Positions 49,699-59,510 are shown, numbered from the stretch's first letter. The stretch is DNA of 64,000 nucleotides from Dorea_D hominis (GCF_014287705.1 NZ_JACOOY010000001.1:1-64000), one strand, 5' to 3'. Numbers and translations: made by a program. Notes: generated by a model from the sequence alone, not told the origin.

Positions 49699-50970
49699 TT
49701 ATTTTACCAGTTTTTTTCCGATATCAAAACAGTCAAATGTCGCAAAATAGTCCTTTGGTGTCTCAGCGCGTCGAATGAGCTGTGCTGTGCCGTCTTCTTT
49801 CAGTAACACTTCTGCTGATTTTAATTTGCCATTGTAATTGTATCCCATTGCAAATCCGTGTGCGCCGGTATCATGGATTACAAGCAGGTCTCCAATATCG
49901 ATCTTCGGGAGCATACGGTCGATTGCAAATTTATCATTATTTTCACAGAGAGAGCCTGTGACATCATATTTGCAGTTGCATGGTTTGTTCTCTTTGCCCA
50001 TAACTGTAATATGATGATAAGCACCGTACATTGCCGGACGCATTAAGTTTACAGCACATGCATCTACACCAATGTATTCTTTGTATGTATGTTTCTCATG
50101 GATTGCTTTTGTAACGAGGCAGCCATACGGTCCCATCATGAAACGTCCAAGCTCTGTGTAAATCTCAACATCACCCATTCCTGCCGGTGTAAGCACTTCT
50201 TCATACACACGTCTTACGCCTTCTCCGATCACACGGATGTCATTTGGCTCCTGATCCGGGTTGTAAGGGATGCCGACACCACCGGATAAGTTAATAAATT
50301 TAATATGAACGCCTGTTTCTTTTTGTAATTTGACAGCCACTTCAAAAAGAACTTTCGCAAGCATCGGATAATATTCATTCGTAACGGTATTACTTGCCAG
50401 GAATGCATGAATACCGAATTCTTTCGCACCTTTTGCTTTCAAAATCTTAAATGCCTCGAAAATCTGCTCCGTTGTCATTCCATACTTGGAATCTCCCGGA
50501 TTGTCCATGATGTCATTACTGATTTTGAAAAGTCCGCCCGGATTGTATCGGCAGCTGATCGTCTCCGGAATATGTCCGATTGCTTTCTCAAGAAAATCAA
50601 TATGTGTAATATCATCCAGGTTGATGATCGCACCTAATTCTTCTGCTTTTTTGAACTCTTCTGCCGGTGTATCATTGGACGAAAACATGATGTCATTTCC
50701 TCTTGCTCCGATTGCCTCTGACAGCATCAGCTCTGTATAAGAGGAACAGTCGCATCCACATCCATATTCTCTCAGAATATTAATCAGGAATGGGTTCGGA
50801 GTTGCCTTTACAGCAAAATATTCTTTGTATCCTTGGTTCCATGAAAATGCTTCTTTTAATGCTTTTGCATTCTCGCGGATCCCTTTTTCATCATAAAGAT
50901 GAAATGGAGTCGGATATTCTTTTACAATCTCATCAAGCTGTTCTTTTGTTACAAATGGTATTTTTTTCAT
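49699..50970 (-). CDS. lysA: Diaminopimelate decarboxylase
   Basis: LysA decarboxylates meso-diaminopimelate to L-lysine with PLP. The 423-residue protein has the PLP-lysine segment EYFAVKATPNPFL (about residues 49-61), FINLSGGVGIPYNP, the EIYTELGRFMMGPYG stretch, GSLCENNDKFA with the catalytic cysteine, and HDTGAHGFAMGYNYNGKL. It is a group III/IV decarboxylase, and carboxynorspermidine-type specificity is a less likely alternative. The upstream TrmB-like regulator overlaps it by 4 nt. Confidence 0.9.
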   Translation of the reverse strand: MKKIPFVTKEQLDEIVKEYPTPFHLYDEKGIRENAKALKEAFSWNQGYKEYFAVKATPNPFLINILREYGCGCDCSSYTELMLSEAIGARGNDIMFSSNDTPAEEFKKAEELGAIINLDDITHIDFLEKAIGHIPETISCRYNPGGLFKISNDIMDNPGDSKYGMTTEQIFEAFKILKAKGAKEFGIHAFLASNTVTNEYYPMLAKVLFEVAVKLQKETGVHIKFINLSGGVGIPYNPDQEPNDIRVIGEGVRRVYEEVLTPAGMGDVEIYTELGRFMMGPYGCLVTKAIHEKHTYKEYIGVDACAVNLMRPAMYGAYHHITVMGKENKPCNCKYDVTGSLCENNDKFAIDRMLPKIDIGDLLVIHDTGAHGFAMGYNYNGKLKSAEVLLKEDGTAQLIRRAETPKDYFATFDCFDIGKKLVK

Positions 50971-51683
50971 CGCTTCTCATTCTCCTTCTTCATTGCAAGT
51001 AATTCTATTTCATTCGCCAGTGTACGTTTATATAACTCAACAAAGTTCTTCTGTCCGGAATAGAGGCATGTATTCATACTGCCTTCCCCATATTCTCCGG
51101 TCAGTACATACTTAGAATCTGTGATCACACCGATTGATGTGCCTCGCTGTTCACCGATATAAACCTTTGCCCCTTCGTAGTTGACCGGCTGATCCGTAAC
51201 GATCACAACTTTTCTCTTCGCATCAATCAGCTCTTCTAACTCTTTTACAAATAGGAGCAGATAGTTACGTGTACAGGATACGTACACCCGTTCTCTGGCA
51301 TCTTCCAGCAGGTTACGCATCTTATCCAGCACATTTTCCGAACCTTCGATCGTAATATATCCTTCGACATGCTCCTTCTCCAGCGGTCTGTGCTTGCACA
51401 GCCACTTCTTGTTCTCTTCCATATGCCGGATACGGTTCTTGCAAAACTCATCCAGCACAACCGGAACATATTTCTTAGTTGTACCTTCTTCAACTAGATA
51501 TGCCGCACCCTTCTCTGTCATGCTCGCCAGCGAATTGTAAGCATTCGACCGGGAAATTCCAAGCTGTTTCGCGACTTCATATCCGGTTGTTTTGCCTTCT
51601 CTGAGCAAGCACTCGTAAATACCGGCCTCCTGTCTGGTCAGTCCAAAATCCATTAATCTTTCAACAAATGATGTATGTTCCAT
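50967..51683 (-). CDS. TrmB family transcriptional regulator
   Basis: The 238-residue protein has an N-terminal winged helix typical of TrmB-type regulators (FGLTRQEAGIYECLLREGK, GYEVAKQLGISRSNAYNSLASM; residues about 13-57) and a C-terminal PLD-like effector region (RVYVSCTRNYLLLFVKELEEL, VVIVTDQPV). TrmB proteins usually sense sugars, but several regulate other metabolism. A 4-nt overlap with lysA and a private promoter suggest it may control lysA or itself; the ligand is unknown. Confidence 0.88.
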   Translation of the reverse strand: MEHTSFVERLMDFGLTRQEAGIYECLLREGKTTGYEVAKQLGISRSNAYNSLASMTEKGAAYLVEEGTTKKYVPVVLDEFCKNRIRHMEENKKWLCKHRPLEKEHVEGYITIEGSENVLDKMRNLLEDARERVYVSCTRNYLLLFVKELEELIDAKRKVVIVTDQPVNYEGAKVYIGEQRGTSIGVITDSKYVLTGEYGEGSMNTCLYSGQKNFVELYKRTLANEIELLAMKKENEKR

Positions 51684-51721
51684 AACTCCACCTTTATTCT
51701 TTAGTAGTTCTCCACGGGAAC

Positions 51722-51750
51722 ACTATATAGCATATTTTATCGTATGTCAA
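51722..51750 (-). promoter_or_regulatory. Promoter of the trmB-lysA pair
   Basis: Minus strand: -35 TTGACA (51745-51750), 17-bp spacer, -10 TATAGT (51722-51727), about 40 bp before the start of the regulator. Confidence 0.8.
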
Positions 51751-51774
51751 CGGATACTACTGGAAAATTTTATC

Positions 51775-51829
51775 AAAAAAGGATAAACGATGTCGGTTAC
51801 TCTGGTTACCGTCATTCGTTTATCCTTTT
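51775..51829 (-). terminator. Terminator between pyk and trmB
   Basis: AAAAAGGATAAACGA pairs with TCGTTTATCCTTTTT with an inner GGTTAC/GGTTACC-like helix. T-runs follow in both directions. It lies about 105 bp after the pyk stop. Confidence 0.8.
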
Positions 51830-51933
51830 TCACTTCTACTTCTAAATATTTGTTATCTGAATACTTGCAGATTGCTTCACGCTTTGCTTAACTGCAATTT
51901 CCCACTTGTTCACATATAGAATAGAATATAATC

Positions 51934-53370
51934 TTAATCAATAATTGCAATACGCATCATATTACTGAATCCGCTCTTCTGTGCTCCAACATTTGGAGAA
52001 GGGATTCCTGCTGTCAGGATTACGATATCTCCTGTCTCTGCAAGCTGTTTTGCGCATACAAGATCAATCGCCCCTGTACAGATATCTTCTGTTGTCGTTA
52101 CTTCAATAGATTTCAGTGGCTGTACACCCCAGTAAATCTGCATTCTGCGGAGAGTTGCCTCGTTCGGGCTTACACCGATAATATTTGTCTTTGGTTTGAA
52201 CTTGGATACCACTCTTGCAGTTGCTCCGGATACAGTCGGAGTAATAATGCATTTCGCTCTTAAGTTCGTTGCTGTTGTAACGGTTGCATGTCCTAATGCG
52301 CTGGATGCACTCTTCATACGGTGTTCTTCAGCTTTTCTCAGAATAGAATCGTATTCCAGATGCTCTTCTGTGCTTTCTACAATATGGACCATCATCTGCA
52401 ATGCCTCAACCGGATATTTACCCTGTGCAGTCTCACCGGATAACATTACTGCATCTGTTCCATCATATACAGCATTGGCAACATCTGTCACTTCCGCTCT
52501 TGTCGGACGTGGGTTACGAATCATGGAATCCAGCATCTGTGTTGCAGTAATAACCGGTTTAAAATTATCATTACATTTCTGGATCATCAATTTCTGTAAA
52601 TACGGAACTTCTTCTGCCGGAATCTCTACACCAAGATCTCCACGGGCAACCATGATTCCATCTGCGCAGCGGATGATCTCATCAATATTCTTAATTCCTT
52701 CTGCGTTCTCAATCTTTGCAATGATTGGAATATAAGGTGCATTGCACTGCTTCAATACTGCTTTGATTTCCAAAATACACTCTGCATTTCTTACAAAAGA
52801 AGCTGCGATAAAATCAACACCCTGTTCTACACCGAATTTGATATCGTCTCTGTCTTTTTCTGTAATAGCCGGAAGTCTGACCGGTACATTCGGCACGTTG
52901 ACTCCCTTCTTCTCACCAAGCTCACCACCGTTGATGACTTTACAGACAATCTCATCATTTCCTTTGTCTTTAACTTTCAGTTCGATCAGTCCGTCATCGA
53001 TCAAAATTGTACTTCCGATCTGCACGTCATTGACAAGTCCTTCGTATGTGATGTAAGTCTTTGTCTCATCTCCAACACATTCTGTTGTTGTCAGAGTAAA
53101 TGTCTCGCCTTCTTTTAAATGTACTTTCTTACCGTCTTTCAGAACACCGGTACGGATCTCCGGTCCCTTTGTATCCAGGAGGATTGCGATCGGCTTGCCT
53201 TCTTCTTCACGGATTCTCTTCAGCATATCCATACGGAACTTCTGCTCTTCATGATCTCCGTGTGAAAAATTAAATCTTGCAATATCCATTCCATTGCGTA
53301 CAAGTGCACGCATTGTATCTTCGTTATTTGTATTTGGTCCCATTGTGCATACAATCTTTGTTTTCTTCAT
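51934..53370 (-). CDS. pyk: Pyruvate kinase
   Basis: Pyruvate kinase makes pyruvate and ATP from phosphoenolpyruvate. The 478-residue protein has the N-terminal KTKIVCTMGPNTN, ARFNFSHGDHEE, the active-site IIAKIENAEGIKNIDEII, MVARGDLGVEIPAEEVPYLQK, ITATQMLDSMIRNPRPTRAE and VMLSGETAQGKYP. It lacks the extra C-terminal PEP-utiliser domain found in Bacillus and many clostridial enzymes. ATG 53370 follows AGAGG. It is separate from the glycolytic operon at 60230-64000. Confidence 0.97.
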   Translation of the reverse strand: MKKTKIVCTMGPNTNNEDTMRALVRNGMDIARFNFSHGDHEEQKFRMDMLKRIREEEGKPIAILLDTKGPEIRTGVLKDGKKVHLKEGETFTLTTTECVGDETKTYITYEGLVNDVQIGSTILIDDGLIELKVKDKGNDEIVCKVINGGELGEKKGVNVPNVPVRLPAITEKDRDDIKFGVEQGVDFIAASFVRNAECILEIKAVLKQCNAPYIPIIAKIENAEGIKNIDEIIRCADGIMVARGDLGVEIPAEEVPYLQKLMIQKCNDNFKPVITATQMLDSMIRNPRPTRAEVTDVANAVYDGTDAVMLSGETAQGKYPVEALQMMVHIVESTEEHLEYDSILRKAEEHRMKSASSALGHATVTTATNLRAKCIITPTVSGATARVVSKFKPKTNIIGVSPNEATLRRMQIYWGVQPLKSIEVTTTEDICTGAIDLVCAKQLAETGDIVILTAGIPSPNVGAQKSGFSNMMRIAIID

Positions 53371-53427
53371 AATAAACCTCTTCATCCTTTCCCATTTACT
53401 TCATTTACTAAATTTACTATTGTTCAT

Positions 53428-54303
53428 TTACTGAACATGTATATGTGTGAACAAATGCTCCTGGCAATATTCATAGTTGCCGTGGCATTTTGAACAATAC
53501 CGAAATTCAAGATTCGGATCATCTAATTCGGTCCGCCCGCATACTGCACATCTGTGCTTTGCACCACCTGTCGCATACGGATTCTGTGTCGAACGCGCCT
53601 GTCTTACATTCTTCTGAAAATCTCTCTTGCGTTTCATCTGCTTCGGGCTGTATGCTCTTGTCTTTCTTGAACTCAAGAAAAACAGCAGGAAGTTAAGAAT
53701 CGACACAAATGCAGCAAGCGCATTTGCTTTATAATAAATGCCATAAACGGCATTTCCGCCATAACTTGGAATAAACGCCTGTGCAATCCCGTAAAGGAAA
53801 AATGCACCGTCAAGCCATGCAAGCCATTTTGCTTTTACCGGAATGACAAACCATACCAGGAACTGTACGTCCGGATACAGAAATGCGAATACAAAAAACA
53901 ACGACATATTCAGATACGCTGTATCAAGATGCATGGAAATACCCGTAATCAGATAGACAAGGATCGCTGCAATCACATGGAACAGTACTCCCGCAAAGAA
54001 ATATACATTAAATCGGAACGCTCCCCATGCTGCTTCAAGCTGCTTTCCAATAAAATAATACAGCATTAATGCAAATGCCACCCAGATAAGGCTTGTACTC
54101 GGCGGATCAATAATAAATGTAATAACTCTCCACACCTGACCATGTAAGATTGCCGGAGCATCCAGGCTCAGCCATGTAGAATAAAATGTTGGATTCACCA
54201 TGTCAAGTATAAACCCGAAACCATACAATATTACTATGTAAAGCATCAGATTGTCAATGGCATACCTGCCAAACTTTCTCTCTAATTTATCTAACCAGTT
54301 CAT
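53428..54303 (-). CDS. Rhomboid-fold-like membrane protein with C-terminal zinc ribbon
   Basis: The 291-residue protein has about six membrane segments in residues 15-215, resembling the rhomboid fold (LHGQVWRVITFIIDPP; LEAAWGAFRFNVYFFAGVL). The rhomboid catalytic GxSG serine and partner histidine are not visible, so it is probably not a protease. The cytoplasmic tail has a zinc-binding cluster C252-x2-C255, C270-x2-C273, C280-x2-H283. Function unknown. It has its own promoter, divergent from the activase gene. Confidence 0.78.
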   Translation of the reverse strand: MNWLDKLERKFGRYAIDNLMLYIVILYGFGFILDMVNPTFYSTWLSLDAPAILHGQVWRVITFIIDPPSTSLIWVAFALMLYYFIGKQLEAAWGAFRFNVYFFAGVLFHVIAAILVYLITGISMHLDTAYLNMSLFFVFAFLYPDVQFLVWFVIPVKAKWLAWLDGAFFLYGIAQAFIPSYGGNAVYGIYYKANALAAFVSILNFLLFFLSSRKTRAYSPKQMKRKRDFQKNVRQARSTQNPYATGGAKHRCAVCGRTELDDPNLEFRYCSKCHGNYEYCQEHLFTHIHVQ

Positions 54304-54343
54304 AATCTAATCTTCTATACTCCTTTTTCTTATCATGACTCTC

Positions 54344-54372
54344 ATTCTAACGGCTTCAAAAATGTTTGTCAA
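54344..54372 (-). promoter_or_regulatory. Promoter of the rhomboid-like gene (pyk transcript)
   Basis: Minus strand: -35 TTGACA (54367-54372), 17-bp spacer, -10 TAGAAT (54344-54349). It may also feed pyk, which follows without an obvious terminator. Confidence 0.75.
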
Positions 54373-54423
54373 TTCTGTCATATAAGTTTCACAGCTTTTT
54401 TACAATTCTATAACATTTGTTAA

Positions 54424-54452
54424 TTGTCTTTTTGATTTTTTTGTCGTATAAT
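54424..54452 (+). promoter_or_regulatory. Promoter of the activase gene
   Basis: Plus strand: -35-like TTGTCT (54424-54429), 17-bp spacer, -10 TATAAT (54447-54452), about 75 bp before the ATG. The AAGGAG site sits just before the start. Confidence 0.6.
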
Positions 54453-54526
54453 GTTACAGTCTATTAAGCTTACATGCATTTAATAAGAAAGAATACATAT
54501 ATTTAACTAGATAAGGAGTACATATT

Positions 54527-57500
54527 ATGAGCCAAAACGAAGTATACACACTGGGGATCGATATTGGTTCTACTACCGTGAAGATTGCTTTGTTAGATTC
54601 TGATAATGAAGTAGTCTTTTCTGATTATGAGAGACATTTTGCTAATATCCAGGAGACACTGTCCGATCTGTTAGGACGTGCCATTTATAAAGTCGGACCT
54701 GTTTACGCATCCCCGGTCATTACCGGTTCCGGCGGACTGACACTTGCCAAACATCTGAAAGTGCCGTTCGTCCAGGAAGTTATTGCCGTATCTACAGCAT
54801 TACAGGATTACGCACCACAGACAGACGTTGCGATTGAGCTTGGCGGAGAAGATGCTAAGATTATTTATTTTGAAGGCGGCAATGTAGAGCAGCGTATGAA
54901 CGGTGTCTGCGCCGGTGGTACCGGTTCTTTCATTGATCAGATGGCTTCTCTGTTACAGACAGATGCTTCTGGTCTTAATGAATATGCAAAGAATTATCAG
55001 GCGCTTTACACGATTGCCGCGAGATGCGGTGTATTTGCCAAATCGGATATCCAGCCACTTATTAACGAAGGAGCCTCCAAAGAAGACCTGGCTGCTTCTA
55101 TTTTTCAGGCTGTTGTCAACCAGACCATCAGTGGTCTTGCCTGCGGAAAGCCGATTCGTGGTCACGTTGCCTTCTTAGGTGGACCGTTACACTTCCTTTC
55201 CGAGTTAAAGGAAGCATTTATCCGTACTTTAAAACTGGATGATGAGCATACGATTGCTCCTCACCATTCACATTTATTTGCAGCGATTGGTTCTGCACTG
55301 AATTCAAAAAAAGACCTGCACGTTTCCTTACAGGAGATGCAAAAGCGTCTGGAAGGCAAGATCCAGATGGAATTTGAAGTAGAACGTATGGAACCATTAT
55401 TTGCAACGGAACAGGATTTCAAAGAATTTAAAGAACGTCACGACAAAGACCAGGTACCGATGGGCGACCTTGCCTCTTATAAAGGAAAAGCATTCCTGGG
55501 AATCGATGCCGGTTCAACAACTACAAAGGCTGCTCTTGTCGGCGAAGACGGCACACTGCTTTATTCTTTCTATCATAATAACGAAGGAGATCCGCTTGGT
55601 ACAACAATCCGTGCGATCAAGGATATTTACAGTAAACTGCCGGAAGGTGTTGAGATTGTTCACTCCTGCTCGACCGGATATGGCGAAGCGCTGATCAAAG
55701 CTGCTCTTCTGCTGGACGAGGGAGAAGTAGAGACAGTTTCCCACTACTATGCTGCATCCTTTTTTGAGCCGGATGTAGACTGTATCCTTGACATCGGTGG
55801 TCAGGATATGAAATGTATTAAGATCAAGAACCATACAGTTGACAGTGTACAGCTCAATGAAGCATGCTCTTCCGGATGCGGTTCTTTCATCGAGACATTT
55901 GCAAAATCATTGAACTACAGTGTAGAAGATTTTGCACAGGAAGCATTATTTGCAAGAAATCCGATCGACCTCGGAACCCGCTGTACGGTATTTATGAATT
56001 CCAAAGTAAAACAGGCGCAGAAAGAGGGCGCAGAAGTTTCCGATATTTCTGCCGGTCTTGCTTATTCCGTTATCAAAAACGCATTGTTTAAAGTAATCAA
56101 AGTTTCCGACGCATCCGAGCTCGGTGAGCATATTGTTGTGCAGGGAGGAACTTTCTATAACAATGCCGTTCTCAGAAGTTTTGAGAAAATCGCAAACTGC
56201 AAAGCCGTACGTCCGGATATTGCCGGTATCATGGGAGCATTCGGAGCTGCCCTCATTGCCAGAGAACGTTATGTTGACTGTGAAGGTACTACGATGCTTT
56301 CCATTGAGGACATTGAAGCGCTAGAATACTCTACAACAATGACTAAATGTCGAGGATGTACAAATAACTGCCGTCTGACGATCAATCATTTCAGCGGCGG
56401 ACGCAGATTTATTACAGGAAACCGCTGTGAAAAAGGACTGGGCAAAGAAAAATCAAAAAATAACCTTCCAAACCTTTTTGCTTACAAATTAGAACGTTAT
56501 TTTAATTATGAACCATTAAAAGCCGAGGATGCAAAACGCGGTACGATCGGTATCCCACGTGTACTGAATATGTATGAGAACTATCCGTTCTGGTTTACAT
56601 TTTTCAATACATTAGGATTTTCCGTTGTGCTCTCTCCTGCTTCTACACGTAAGATTTATGAACTGGGAATTGAGTCCATACCGAGTGAATCCGAATGTTA
56701 TCCGGCGAAACTTGCGCACGGACATGTACAGTGGCTGATCAACCAGGGCGTACAGAATATTTTCTATCCAAGTATTCCTTATGAGCGCAATGAGTTTGAA
56801 GAAGCAAATAACCACTATAACTGTCCGATCGTAACCTCCTACCCGGAGAATATTAAGAATAATATTGATGCGATCGTCCAGGGCGAAGTGAATTTCATTC
56901 ATCCGTTCCTCTCCCTGCAAAGCGAAGAGACGATCCGCTATCGTTTAAAAGAAGAACTCTGCGAAAGATTTGATATTTCCGGAGCTGAGATCGACACTGC
57001 TGTACATGCAGCATGGGAAGAATTAAAAGCATGTCGTGAAGATATGCGCAGAAAAGGCGAAGAGACAATTAAATTTCTTAAAGAGACCGGCAACCGCGGC
57101 ATTGTCCTTGCAGGACGTCCATATCACATTGATCCAGAAGTCAACCACGGTATCCCGGAACTGATCAACTCCTATAACATTGCAGTTCTGACAGAAGATT
57201 CGATTTCTCATCTGAATCCTGTCGAGCGTCCATTAAATGTTATGGATCAGTGGATGTATCACTCCCGCCTTTATGCAGCCGCAAACTATGTGAAGACAGT
57301 AGATAATCTGGATCTCATCCAACTTAACTCTTTCGGCTGTGGACTAGATGCTGTTACGACAGATCAGGTTGCTGAGATCCTTACAAATTCAGATAAGATT
57401 TATACTTCTCTGAAGATTGACGAAGTAAATAACTTAGGTGCTGCACGTATCCGTGTCCGCTCTCTGCTGGCTGCGATCCGTGTCAGAGAACAGAGAAAAG

Positions 57501-58771
57501 ACGAAAGACATATCCAGTCTTCCGCGATCAAGAAAGTTTCCTTCACAAAGGAAATGCGTAAAGACTATACGATCCTCTGCCCGCAGATGTCACCAATCCA
57601 CTTTGAACTTCTGGAGCCTGCATTCCGTGCTTCCGGATATAACATCGAAGTACTTCCGAATGACAACAAACAGGCTGTTGACGTAGGACTTAAATATGTA
57701 AATAATGATGCATGTTACCCATCTCTGATGGTTGTCGGACAGATCATGGAGGCAATTCTTTCCGGCAAATACGATACTGAAAAGATTGCTGTGATCATCA
57801 GCCAGACCGGTGGTGGATGCCGTGCTTCGAACTATATCGGATTTATCCGCCGTGCCCTTAAGAAAGCCGGTTATGCACATATTCCGGTAATTTCCATCAA
57901 CTTAAGCGGACTGGAAGGCAACCCTGGATTTAAGATTACACCTTCTCTCGCACTCCGTGGCGTATATGCGGCTATATTTGGAGATATTTTCATGAAATGT
58001 ACTTACAGACTTCGCCCTTACGAAGCCGAAAAAGGTGCTGTAAATGCCATGCATGAGAAATGGAAGAAAGTCTGCATTGACTTTTTATCTTCCGGATATC
58101 CGTCCAGACGCAAATTCAAGAAACTGTGCCGTGAGATCATCGAAGACTTTGACAACAACATTAAACTGTTGGATATTAAGAAACCGCGTGTCGGTGTTGT
58201 TGGAGAAATTCTTGTCAAATTCCTTCCGGCGGCAAACAACTATCTTGTAGAACTTCTGGAAAGTGAAGGTGCCGAAGCTGTTGTTCCGGATCTTCTGGAC
58301 TTCCTGCTTTATTGCTTCTATAACCAGAACTTCAAGGTAGAAAAACTTGGATTTAAGAAATCCAAAGCCACACTCGGCAATCTTGGTATCAAGGCACTGG
58401 AGTGGTTTCGTGCACCGGCAACAGAGGCATTCAAAGCAAGTAAACACTTCGATCCACCGGCTAAGATCGAAAATCTTGGCAAGATGGCTTCCAAGATCGT
58501 ATCTCTCGGAAACCAGACCGGTGAAGGCTGGTTCCTGACCGGCGAGATGTTAGAGTTGATCCACAGTGACGCACCGAACATTGTGTGTACACAGCCGTTT
58601 GCCTGCCTGCCAAACCACGTCGTAGGAAAAGGCGTTATCAAGGAACTGCGCAGACGCTACCCACAGTCCAACATTGTCGCTATCGACTTTGATCCGGGCG
58701 CCAGTGAAGTAAACCAGCTGAACCGTATCAAACTGATGCTGTCTACGGCTAATAAGAATTTAAATCAGTAA
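54527..58771 (+). CDS. Giant double acyl-CoA dehydratase activase-like ATPase
   Basis: This 1414-residue protein joins two BadF/HgdC-type ASKHA ATPase domains (about residues 8-275 and 324-585), a cysteine motif C608-x2-C611-x3-C615 with C634, and a C-terminal 770-residue region of the DUF2229/HgdB-like kind. Both ATPase domains keep the two cluster cysteines of HgdC: C128 (VCAGGTGSF) and C167 (RCGVF), and C447 (ACSSGCGSF, with an extra C451) and C486 (RCTVF). HgdC-type proteins drive ATP-dependent electron transfer to 2-hydroxyacyl-CoA dehydratases. The target of this large form is not established, and no dehydratase genes are nearby. Confidence 0.92.
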   Translation: MSQNEVYTLGIDIGSTTVKIALLDSDNEVVFSDYERHFANIQETLSDLLGRAIYKVGPVYASPVITGSGGLTLAKHLKVPFVQEVIAVSTALQDYAPQTDVAIELGGEDAKIIYFEGGNVEQRMNGVCAGGTGSFIDQMASLLQTDASGLNEYAKNYQALYTIAARCGVFAKSDIQPLINEGASKEDLAASIFQAVVNQTISGLACGKPIRGHVAFLGGPLHFLSELKEAFIRTLKLDDEHTIAPHHSHLFAAIGSALNSKKDLHVSLQEMQKRLEGKIQMEFEVERMEPLFATEQDFKEFKERHDKDQVPMGDLASYKGKAFLGIDAGSTTTKAALVGEDGTLLYSFYHNNEGDPLGTTIRAIKDIYSKLPEGVEIVHSCSTGYGEALIKAALLLDEGEVETVSHYYAASFFEPDVDCILDIGGQDMKCIKIKNHTVDSVQLNEACSSGCGSFIETFAKSLNYSVEDFAQEALFARNPIDLGTRCTVFMNSKVKQAQKEGAEVSDISAGLAYSVIKNALFKVIKVSDASELGEHIVVQGGTFYNNAVLRSFEKIANCKAVRPDIAGIMGAFGAALIARERYVDCEGTTMLSIEDIEALEYSTTMTKCRGCTNNCRLTINHFSGGRRFITGNRCEKGLGKEKSKNNLPNLFAYKLERYFNYEPLKAEDAKRGTIGIPRVLNMYENYPFWFTFFNTLGFSVVLSPASTRKIYELGIESIPSESECYPAKLAHGHVQWLINQGVQNIFYPSIPYERNEFEEANNHYNCPIVTSYPENIKNNIDAIVQGEVNFIHPFLSLQSEETIRYRLKEELCERFDISGAEIDTAVHAAWEELKACREDMRRKGEETIKFLKETGNRGIVLAGRPYHIDPEVNHGIPELINSYNIAVLTEDSISHLNPVERPLNVMDQWMYHSRLYAAANYVKTVDNLDLIQLNSFGCGLDAVTTDQVAEILTNSDKIYTSLKIDEVNNLGAARIRVRSLLAAIRVREQRKDERHIQSSAIKKVSFTKEMRKDYTILCPQMSPIHFELLEPAFRASGYNIEVLPNDNKQAVDVGLKYVNNDACYPSLMVVGQIMEAILSGKYDTEKIAVIISQTGGGCRASNYIGFIRRALKKAGYAHIPVISINLSGLEGNPGFKITPSLALRGVYAAIFGDIFMKCTYRLRPYEAEKGAVNAMHEKWKKVCIDFLSSGYPSRRKFKKLCREIIEDFDNNIKLLDIKKPRVGVVGEILVKFLPAANNYLVELLESEGAEAVVPDLLDFLLYCFYNQNFKVEKLGFKKSKATLGNLGIKALEWFRAPATEAFKASKHFDPPAKIENLGKMASKIVSLGNQTGEGWFLTGEMLELIHSDAPNIVCTQPFACLPNHVVGKGVIKELRRRYPQSNIVAIDFDPGASEVNQLNRIKLMLSTANKNLNQ

Positions 58772-58793
58772 TAAAGTTTCAATATAAAAACGA

Positions 58794-58845
58794 CACAGAG
58801 AAAAATTACTTTTAATTTATTCTCTGTGTCATTTTTTATTTCCAA
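58794..58845 (+). terminator. Terminator after the activase gene
   Basis: GACACAGAGAA (58794-58804) pairs with TTCTCTGTGTC (58822-58832), followed by ATTTTTTATTT. It also faces the end of the convergent HAD gene and may serve both. Confidence 0.85.
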
Positions 58846-58865
58846 TTACACCAGAAATTACGGCA

Positions 58866-59510
58866 TCATACATATTTCAGTATATCCGCAACATCTGCCT
58901 CTACATAATCGGCTCCTGCCTGTGCAAATTCTTCTTTGTCTCCGAATCCATATAAAATGCCAAGACAGTCTATTCCAATCTTATGCGCGCCGATAACATC
59001 ATATTCTCTGTCTCCGATCATAAGCACATTTTTCAGATCTGTAATGCCATTTTCACGAAAAGCATATTCTATCACTTCCGCCTTCGTCCCTCTGCCACCA
59101 TCCAGTTCCATTCCGGCAACGTATGTGAAATACGGCGTAAGCGAGAAATGATCCATAATCTGTTTTGCATATACTTCCGGTTTGGAAGTTACCACCAGAG
59201 CTTTTTTTCCTGCTTGTTTAACGGCTTTCAGCACATCAGGTATCCTATCATACAGCTTACACTCAAAAATGCCTTTGTCCTGATAATACTCGCGGTAAGC
59301 GTCAACCGCTTTCCAGCTTTCTTCTTCAGAAAATCCATAATATTTTGTAAAAGATTCCGTAAGCGGCGGTCCGATAAACGCATACAGTTTCTCACGTTCC
59401 GTCTCCTCGATTCCGAATTTCTTCAACGCATAAATAACTGAATTGATAATCCCTTCTGACGAATCAATTAATGTCCCGTCCAGGTCAAATAAAAATGTGT
59501 TATATTCCAT
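58866..59510 (-). CDS. HAD family hydrolase (phosphoglycolate phosphatase-like)
   Basis: The 214-residue HAD phosphatase has motif I FLFDLDGTLIDS (residues 7-18), motif II VVTSKPE (near residue 111), and motifs III/IV with KAEVIEYAFRENG and VLMIGDREYDVIGAHKIG. A helical cap lies after motif I (subclass IA). It resembles phosphoglycolate/pyrophosphate phosphatases; the substrate is unknown. It is the last gene of the gap-pgk-tpiA-gpmI-TraX group, 18 bp after the TraX-like gene. Confidence 0.87.
   Translation of the reverse strand: MEYNTFLFDLDGTLIDSSEGIINSVIYALKKFGIEETEREKLYAFIGPPLTESFTKYYGFSEEESWKAVDAYREYYQDKGIFECKLYDRIPDVLKAVKQAGKKALVVTSKPEVYAKQIMDHFSLTPYFTYVAGMELDGGRGTKAEVIEYAFRENGITDLKNVLMIGDREYDVIGAHKIGIDCLGILYGFGDKEEFAQAGADYVEADVADILKYV

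Noticed and set aside
51684..51933. Possible riboswitch or T-box before lysA/trmB
   Set aside because: The promoter lies only about 40 bp from the start and the only strong hairpin is a bidirectional terminator; no T-box or lysine riboswitch core is visible.
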